Shown: piece after piece, positions 57,290 through 64,000 of the stretch
Position numbering within the stretch: position 1 is the stretch's first letter
Layout of the letters: every line of letters begins with the position of its first letter
Assembly: GCA_018343915.1 (NCBI GenBank)
Contig: JABRWF010000007.1
Coordinates: forward strand, 2,170,001 to 2,234,000
Reading direction: 5' to 3'
DNA length: 64,000 nucleotides
DNA from: Agroathelia rolfsii
Taxonomy: Eukaryota > Basidiomycota > Agaricomycetes > Amylocorticiales > Amylocorticiaceae
Position numbers and translations under genes: made by a program
Notes under the pieces: model-generated
What the model was told of the DNA's origin: nothing
The model's input: only the letters and a program-made list of their open reading frames with translations
The model's database searches: none

Positions 57290-58550
57290 GCTTATCACCC
57301 ACACACACCATTCCTCCGATATTCATCGCATGACTCTTTTCCCACTGAATGACCACGGCGCATTCATCTATCCATTGGCTCTCTCAACTCGAGGCAGCGT
57401 ATATAATGAAGAAACACGCCGTTCAATGTACTTTTTTTGCCTCACATAATTCCTAATTGCCTCCCCATTGCCACCGCTTTTTTTTTTCTGTCCTATTCTC
57501 CTCATCGACCAACGACTTTTTCTTATCGTTTTTTTTTATATCGTTTATCAAGCCTTCATCAACGATCGCTATCATACGCGCTTTGTCTTGAGATATGCTG
57601 CTGTCTGTATACATCACCCTCAAAAGGTGTGTATACCTTTTTTTTTCGTCTGCTGTGCGTGTGATCCTTCCGGTGCGTTTGTGCGCGATTATAATGCGGT
57701 TCAGAATGGGCACATGATCCAGTTTTGTTCATGATTATTAAGTCACAAGTTACTCATTAAGACAGAATTACACATGGCAGGACCGTTATATATGTCTTAG
57801 TTTGATTAAGAGCCTCTGTGGCATGAGTGTTCTCAATGTGGTCACATAGTCATAGGCATCCTTGAGTATTGCACAGCGAGAGATGGCTTCCGGGTTTCAA
57901 TTTAAATATCAGTGAACAACATCAACAAATCTTTTATTTTATTTCATTCCAAGTCATTAGGTTGTGCGGAGGGTTTCGCGCGAGTACAGAGGCGTAAGTA
58001 GGTACGTAATGGTACGTAGAGAGGATACGGGAGAGGGAGGACAAGCTAATGAACATGAACATGAGGCGAGGTAGAGGGGAGGGGAAAAGAGGAAAACGAA
58101 CAACAATATGGGGAAGGGTGAAGGGTGAAAGGGGGTTAAATCATGGGGGATGATGAAAGGCGTTTAAGAGGGGGTCGGGGGGGGGGACAAAACAGAAAAA
58201 CAGAAGTAATAAACAATCAAAAAAACCGGGCACTTTGCCAAAGAAAAGTATTTAGAAAGTGTTCGGTAGGCCGAGACAAGATAAAGGCAAATAACTATAA
58301 ACACAAAATGCGAATAAGTTTTTCGGCTGTATGCATGATTATGATCATGATGAGTAGATGAGCACAATAAACAACTGTCAAAAGATCAGCAAAAAAAAAG
58401 ATTCAACAAAAAATGAACCAGGGTGAAGATTCAAAGAGGTCATGGGGCAGGGGAGCAGGGGAAAGCGTGTAGAATCAAGGGCGAATTTCTAAGGGAAAAG
58501 GGGAAAGAGATGATGAGAAGATAAGGCGTGGCGAGCGCAAAACACTGCAT
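57290..58550. other. Convergent intergenic region
   Basis: The 3' ends of SUMO (plus) and the membrane-protein gene (minus) face each other across 1.26 kb. The left part is T-rich and the right part (58000-58550) is purine-rich on the plus strand, fitting two long untranslated tails. No gene is supported. Confidence 0.5.
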
Positions 58551-61500
58551 CTACGCCGGGCCATGCTGCCAGCCATGTCCATGTCCGTGATGGTGCGGCG
58601 GCATCGCGCGGAAAACGTTCCAGTTCGAGCTTGCCATCGTTCTACCACCCTCGCTCGATTCCGTGGCATCGTCCGGTGTGGCAGGCGCCGTGACGAACGA
58701 GCCTGCAGCGGTCGAGATGTCAGGGCGGCTGGCGGACGATTCGGTTTCACCATCGGCATATGGCTCGGTGGCCGTCGTCATTAACCCACGAATGGTCAGT
58801 GCGCCGCCCGTAGCACTGCTCGACTGTCTTCGTCTTCGATGCTCACGATCAAGGCCATCTCCCTCCATCGTTGGCTGCTGTTGCTGAGACTCGTTCGAGG
58901 CCATAAACTCCGAAGGCGACCGCTCAGAACCCGCGCTGCGCCCACCGAACGTCGACGGCGGCACACTGTACGGTTCAGAAGGCGCTGTGAAATGCGCCTC
59001 GGTGACCATACCACGCGAGCCGTCGCTCGTGTTCGACCTGAGCGAACCGGACTCTTCCTCGATCCTCTCTACACCGCCTGGAAGAAGACCGCCTCCGTTA
59101 GCGGCGGCAGCAGCTACAGCAGCAGCCTCTTCCTCCCTTCTCCACTGTTCCCTCATCGGATGTCCGAACGTGTAATTCTCCGGACTGCTCATGATTGCAT
59201 CCGAGTTGGAGCCTGACCCGGAACGCGAATGGCCAGAGCCCCATGCAGCAGCAGCAGCAGCCTCCTCATCCTGCAACCGCGCAAGCGACGAATGAGCTCG
59301 CGTGCGCGTGCGTGTGGCCACAACGGCGGCGTAGGCCAGGTCCAGACTCGACCGCGACGCGGCGCCGATACTGTGCACCATACTCTGCGCGCGCGAGCGG
59401 ACGCTTTGTGAGACCGACGAGCCCGTGCGCGAGCGCGCCGAAGAAGAGGATGAAGACGCGGCGCCGTTGGAGTTGGAGGTGGCCGAGATACGGTGGTGGC
59501 GCGACGAACTGGAACGCGTGCGCAGACGGTGCAGGCTGACGAACGACGCGCGCGGGCTGGCAGCGCGCGAGTCTGAGGAAAGCAGGCCGACGTTGTCGTC
59601 TTGCTCTGCCTCTTCTTGCGGACCCGCCTCTTCCTCCTCCTCCGCCTCGGGCTGCTCCATCATGCTGTCGTCACCCGTGCCGCTGCCGCTGTTATCAAGG
59701 TACTCTTCATGCACGCTGGGTTCGTACGACACATCAGGATCAGCAGCAGCGACGGCGACGGCGGCGGCAGCACCAACCGGACGGCGCGTGGTGGAAGAAG
59801 ACATGGTGGCCGTCGGAGCCGCCATCATCGTTGGCGCCGCGATCGCGCTCCCCGCGCTCCCACGCGGACGACGACGACGGCGCTGTGCTGGCGTGGGCGA
59901 AACAACTGGGTTCGTACCCGCGCGCATGCGTCCTACGTGTTGTTGATGTGAAGGATGCCGCGGTGGGTGAGGGATAGGGCTGTAAGCAAGGCCGAGGGTA
60001 GCCGCGTTGGTAGCACTGTTATCAGCGCCGCCGCCCTGAGAGCTGGGCGAATGCGAATCGCTCGACTCGCGGTTGCCCGTCGACTGCGAAAAGTGTGAGT
60101 AGTACGAGTAATGTGAGCGCGAGTTGGTCGTGGACGAGGGCGGGGAGGCGCCGCTGCCACTGCCGCTGTTCGCGCTCGCACCGCTGATGATGCCGGAGCG
60201 GGGCGTCGTGTGGGACTGGATGCCGGATGAGGAGAGGCTGCCGCCGCGCGTGGGCTGGCGGAATTGGAAGGGGTAGCGGGAGACGATTGGCTGGCCGAGG
60301 CTGGAGAGCGAGGCGGAGGTACGTCCCGAGGAGGGGTCGCGCGAGGCGACCTCGTCTTCTTCCTCTTCATCGTATACTTCTTCTTCCTCTCCCTCGGGCA
60401 CTTCTTCATCTTCTTCCTGCGCTTCTGCACGGGAGCGAGATGGCGAAGGCGGGAACGGAATCTTGTCCTCTGAAGAGAACTGCGATCCGCGCGCGGTGAA
60501 TGGATACGGGTACGGCGAAGACACGGCGGGGCCCAACTTGGTCGGCTTTTGCTTCTTGTTATTGATGCCCTTTCTGATCGGGGTGTTCACGCCTTCCTGC
60601 GAGGAAGACTCGGCGGCACTACCACTCGTCGTGCCGGCACCTGCCGCATGCGCTGCTGCGCCTTCGCTGCTCACAGGCTCCGAGTCCTCTTCGCCTTCGG
60701 AGATGCGATGACGAGAAGGCCCTGCCTGTGGTTGTTGCTGCTGGTGCTTCTCGAGATACGACCCCTCCATGGGACTCTCAAACAGCTGCTCGGAAAGCAC
60801 ACCCCTCTTGGATGGCAAAGGATGTCCCGGCAGACCGACAGCGGCGATCACCTGCTCTACACCTTCAAACGCCGGTTTCTGCTGCTGCTGTTGTTGTGCC
60901 GCCTTTTCATTCACATCAGCGTTGTTATTAGCAGCAGCGTCAGGCGCCGCCGGCGTTGATGCAAGCGCGGCAGCTCCGGGTTCCTTCCTGCCATTGCCGA
61001 ACGCGGCACCGTTGCTCGCCCACCGGACAGGCTTAACAGTGAGACAAAACTCCCACGCGTCAAAGATGCGCTCGCGCGTGTGCTGGCGCCAGGACCAAGG
61101 CAGCGCGTCGAGTTGCTGTTCTTCGTCGATTGTGCTAGCCGCCGTCACCGCCGCGGCGGGGTTGAGGGTCGTAGTGCCGGGTGCGGCGGTAGAAGAAGCC
61201 GCACCGAGCATGGTGGAAGGTGGGCGGGCAGCGATGTCGGGAAGGATCCCCGCCTCGCTGTACATGGACATCTTTTCGCCCCCTCCGAGAGCGGCGGCAG
61301 CCGCTTCCTCCTCCCAGCGGTAACGAGGGCCGCAGAGGCCAGCGCAGCCGTGCCCGCTGAGGATCCACAGACCGGACCTATACGAAACAAGTGTCTCGGT
61401 AAGATCGCACATAGGAAGAAAGGAAGGAAGGAAGGAAGGAAGGAAAGAGGTGGCAATTGCAGCAACGTACCAACTCGCGAGTACCACCAACGCGCGCCAG

Positions 61501-62848
61501 GCCGCCCACGCCGCATTCGCATACAACACACCCCTCGCGTAGCCAGTTAGCGCGCCACCGTCCCCCGCGCGGAAATACACCGCCGAGTCGCGCGTGATGC
61601 CCTGGTCGGCAAGCGCGACCAAGCCTGGCTGAGGCCCAGAGAGCGCCAGTAGAAGTGCGACGCAGAGGCCTGCACGTGGGAGGAGCAAGGCAACGGTGGG
61701 CCAGTTTTGCGCGTAGAACCAGCACGTCTCGGCGAGGCCATCGTGCAAGGATCCGCCGGAAGAAGGGGTGAATGCGCTGAGACGGATGTGTTGGAAGAAG
61801 CAAAAGTGGGTGTAGGACGTCATGGAGACATAGTTGAACCCGGCCGATGAGAGATAGAGCGGGGTGATCAAGGGGCGTTCTGTTGCGTGTGTATGTATCC
61901 AAGAGGGTGAGTAAGAGTTGACGAGATGATGATGATGCATATATATACTGACTGATCCTCCAGCGCCGCACGAAAGAGTATATAAATTCATAGAGAAACA
62001 CGACAAAGAAAAGCCAGATGGCCCAGCAGGCGATGTACACCACCGCGGCGAGGGTCCAGCCACTACCGGAGCCCTGGACACCAGGCGCGGCCGAGTTCGG
62101 GAGCTGGGCAACTCTATGAAATGTTAGCATTATTAGCCTTATCACCCCCAAAAAGGTCAAAAACGTACTTGAAAAGGATGAAAACGGCATTGAAATCGAA
62201 AAAGGTTTGAAGCGGAATATGGGCAAAGACAAACAAGGGGAAGAGGTAAAAGCGCAAGCGCGTAAACCAGAAAGGGCTCCGGAGCAATTCCAGGCGCAGC
62301 GCCGTGCTCTTGAACCGTGGGCGGATAGCGGCGGCGGCGGCAGCAGCAGCAGCCGTGGAGCCGAAGAATGAGTTGGCGCGCCCGCCGCCGCCGATAAGAG
62401 TGGACGCGAACGGCGAGCCTGTCGCGCGCGACCAGACGCGGCGCCCGCCGGGGGAGGCGAGGCGATTACCGTAGCTGCCGGAACGGTTGAGCGGCGTTGG
62501 CGATTCTTGCAAGCTCACAACGCGCATGGAGCGCGGGGTGGGCTTGCGGCCGACACCGAAGAAGGAGCTGCGCTTTATAGGCGCCTCATCTTCGCCAGCG
62601 TACACGGGTACACGGGAAGAGTGGATCGTCGATTGTGGTGCAGGCGGCGGCGGGCGACAGGGCAGCCAGCTAGGGTAACCCTCAGATCGCGAAGAGGCAC
62701 GGGTCTGCGGGATGACATGTGGTGGTGGGGAAAAAGAAGGGGAAGGCGTCATGGAAGTCGTGGGGGCATTGCCAGTGCCGGCATGGGTGTCATGCACGTG
62801 TTGTTGGCCGCCAGGGTCGGAGGAGGACCGACGGTGGGGGCGGGACAT
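58551..62848 (-). CDS. Multipass membrane protein with a ~930-residue disordered C-terminal tail
   Basis: Four exons (minus: 62169-62848, 61953-62113, 61471-61879, 58551-61377) give 1,358 residues. The N-terminal ~170 residues are disordered and Ser/Pro/Arg-rich with an Ala run. Membrane segments follow: RFYLFPLFVFAHIPLQTFF, TLAAVVYIACWAIWLFFVVF, a segment near SSAGFNYVSMTSYTHFCFF, VALLLPRAGLCVALLLALSG, and AAWAAWRALVVLASWSGLWI. A cytosolic-looking helical piece ALPWSWRQHTRERIFDAWEF comes next, then a very long tail with Gln runs, Glu runs (EEEVYDEEEEDEV), Ser/Arg runs, Ala runs and a His/Gly-rich end (HHHGHGHGWQHG). The family is unrecognised; a fungal-specific plasma- or endomembrane sensor or scaffold is conceivable but unproven. 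The start at 62848 (MSRPHRRSS) is the first ATG of the frame. Intron 3 contains a (GGAA)n repeat. Confidence 0.83.
61413..61446 (+). repeat. (GGAA)n microsatellite in an intron
   Basis: About eight tandem AAGG/GGAA units lie inside intron 3 of the membrane-protein gene. On the coding strand they form a pyrimidine tract (TTCC)n ahead of the acceptor, so length changes could affect splicing only mildly. Confidence 0.85.
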
Positions 62849-63578
62849 GAGATGCAAGTTGAAGGTACTTCAAAGATGAAGTATAGATGAGATAACGTTG
62901 GGTTGGTTGGAAATAAACCAACAACAAGAGAGGCAGTTATTAAAACGAAGACAAGGTAGTAGAGAAGGATCTATGTGACAAAACTGGACCAGAGAGAAGA
63001 AGAGAACAAGAGGGGGGTCGAAGAATAAGAAGAGGGCCCAAGAGGGGGGGGGAAAGGTAGATAATGCGATAGACGAGTGTGTTTGCAGCAGCAGTAACAG
63101 CAGTCTGCCTCAAGGCTCGTCGATGATGATGATGATGATAATGGAGGGGGGCACACGGAGGCCTCGTGTGCGGCTCGCCAGGACTGTTCTTGAAGTATTG
63201 CACTCGTTCGCAACGGGGCCAAGAGAAAACAAAGGCCACAGACGCAGGCAAGGGGGATAGCACAAGCCGCGTAGGGGAACAGAGAGAACGAGAACGAGAA
63301 CAAGGACGGGCGAGGACAAAAACCCAACAAGAAAAGAGCCCAAAAAGAGAGAAGCGGGTGAAGTTGAAGAAGTTCAATAATCAACTACATGCTTAGGTAA
63401 GCACCATTCTGCTTCCGAGACAGCCAATGACAGAAAACGCCTGATCGAAAACAGCGGACACAATTCCAGAAGAAATCACACCGGGGATGCACAATAATAC
63501 TCGGACGCATTCATCGTACAATATACCATGCATTATGACTACAGGCATACAATTAGCATTATCATTATGCCAGAATTA
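62849..63578. other. Spacer between two minus-strand genes
   Basis: This 730 bp holds the promoter of the membrane-protein gene and the 3' end of the gene at the right edge. A (GAT)n tract is at about 63122-63139 and a purine-rich stretch at 63270-63370. Open frames on the minus strand up to 145 codons are pyrimidine-run artefacts rich in Ser and Leu. Confidence 0.5.
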
Positions 63579-63929
63579 CTAGAAATGTAGCACATCAAAT
63601 CCCCCTCCGTAGACTTCTTCCCAATCGAAACTACTCTGCTGATTCTCCTCCCCGAACGCAGCCAACAGCCTCTCCGCCTCCGGACCTCCGCGTACAACGG
63701 CCTGTGCACCGCCTTTACTCTTTGCGCGGGCCCCTTGACCATATATGCGCGTTTCACTCTCGCCACCCCCACCGACGTCTCCCTCTTGGCTGCCGCCATC
63801 TCTCTGACAAGTTGTGAGAAAAGTCCCGATGTGTCGGAACGTCAAGCTGATCCGCTCGCCGCCCTCAAACTGCTCCGCCGCGGACTTTTGCGAGAATGGC
63901 CGGTTGTCGTGATTAATCGCATGAAGCCA
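63579..63929 (-). CDS. Last exon of a possible 2OG-Fe(II) (AlkB-like) oxygenase, partial
   Basis: A terminal exon of 117 codons starts after a TTTATAG acceptor at 63930-63936 (minus strand) and ends at a TAG at 63579. The protein reads WLHAINHDNRPFSQKSAAEQ, then GGERISLTFRHIGTFLT, then IYGQGARAKSKGGAQAVV and FGEENQQSSFDWEEVYGGGFDVLHF. The RISLTFR motif resembles the last strand of AlkB-type 2-oxoglutarate/iron dioxygenases, where the arginine holds 2-oxoglutarate. The iron-binding HxD...H would lie in earlier exons outside the window. The remaining 71 bases to the edge look like intron. The assignment is tentative. Confidence 0.55.
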   Translation of the reverse strand, partial: WLHAINHDNRPFSQKSAAEQFEGGERISLTFRHIGTFLTTCQRDGGSQEGDVGGGGESETRIYGQGARAKSKGGAQAVVRGGPEAERLLAAFGEENQQSSFDWEEVYGGGFDVLHF

Positions 63930-64000
63930 CTATAAATATTCGGTGAACAAAAGAATGAGCTTATTTATTCATTCATGAAAGTCTGTTTGGAAGGGATTGT

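Noticed and set aside
58563..61550. Many plus-strand frames of 60-184 codons opposite the long-tail membrane protein
   Set aside because: They are shadows of a GC-rich repetitive exon. They are Arg/Ala/Ser-rich with no domain and no splice logic.
62940..63384. Two overlapping minus-strand frames of 145 and 137 codons
   Set aside because: They come from a purine-rich plus strand (Ser/Leu/Phe-rich peptides), overlap in two frames and lie in the promoter of the membrane-protein gene.
1..64000. CRISPR arrays, operons, ribosome-binding sites, bacterial or phage genes
   Set aside because: The window has spliced eukaryotic genes throughout. No regularly spaced repeats of CRISPR type or prokaryotic gene layout were seen.

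Overview
The window is nuclear DNA of a filamentous basidiomycete, most likely an Agaricomycete. The evidence is dense genes with many 46-95 bp introns, a seven-helix DUF6533-type membrane protein, a basidiomycete-style F-box protein, a fungal KIN1 kinase with split KA1 region, and clear BUD4, BET2 and SMT3 orthologues. I cannot name the species. I rebuilt the genes by hand: reading frame, homology seen by eye and splice sites were combined, and every complete gene model sums to a multiple of three.

Layout, left to right. (1) 1-647: 5' part of an unknown basic, disordered protein (minus). (2) 1744-7503: a BUD4/anillin-like cortical landmark protein (minus). (3) 8311-10458: a DUF6533 seven-helix membrane protein (plus). 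(4) 10459-13222: gene-poor. (5) 13223-16053: an Asteroid/XPG-like protein (plus), then a small unknown gene at 16419-17037. (6) 17428-19082: NAD kinase with a mitochondrial-type leader (minus); 19560-21047: unknown (minus). (7) 22451-23510: cysteine-containing unknown (plus); 23958-28171: KIN1-type kinase (plus). (8) 28957-31152: F-box protein; 31454-32818: Rab geranylgeranyltransferase beta subunit (both minus). (9) 33045-37420: amino-acid permease (plus) carrying a retroelement in intron 1. (10) 38139-39053: rhodanese-fold protein without catalytic Cys (minus); 39565-41499: basic C-terminal unknown (plus). (11) 41500-47035: gene desert. (12) 47036-47966: unknown conserved gene; then a second desert. 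(13) 52432-55968: large coiled-coil/disordered protein. (14) 56453-57289: SUMO. (15) 58551-62848: multipass membrane protein with a very long disordered tail (minus). (16) 63579-63929: last exon of a possible 2OG-Fe(II) oxygenase (minus, cut by the window edge).

The most interesting observation is a 1,857 bp non-coding LTR element (193 bp identical LTRs, TG...CA ends, 5 bp duplication GTTTG). It sits exactly at the 5' splice site of permease intron 1. The target duplication is itself the first five bases of the intron, so a GTTTGT donor is rebuilt next to exon 1 and a second copy lies at the far end of the element. Removing the element and one duplication leaves a 58 bp intron, normal for this genome. 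A second theme is splice-site variety: three inferred GC-AG introns, all with GCAAGT donors, and four introns with GTTCGY donors.

BUD4, KIN1, BET2 and SUMO all act in growth, polarity or trafficking, but they are housekeeping neighbours; nothing in the sequence shows a co-regulated cluster.
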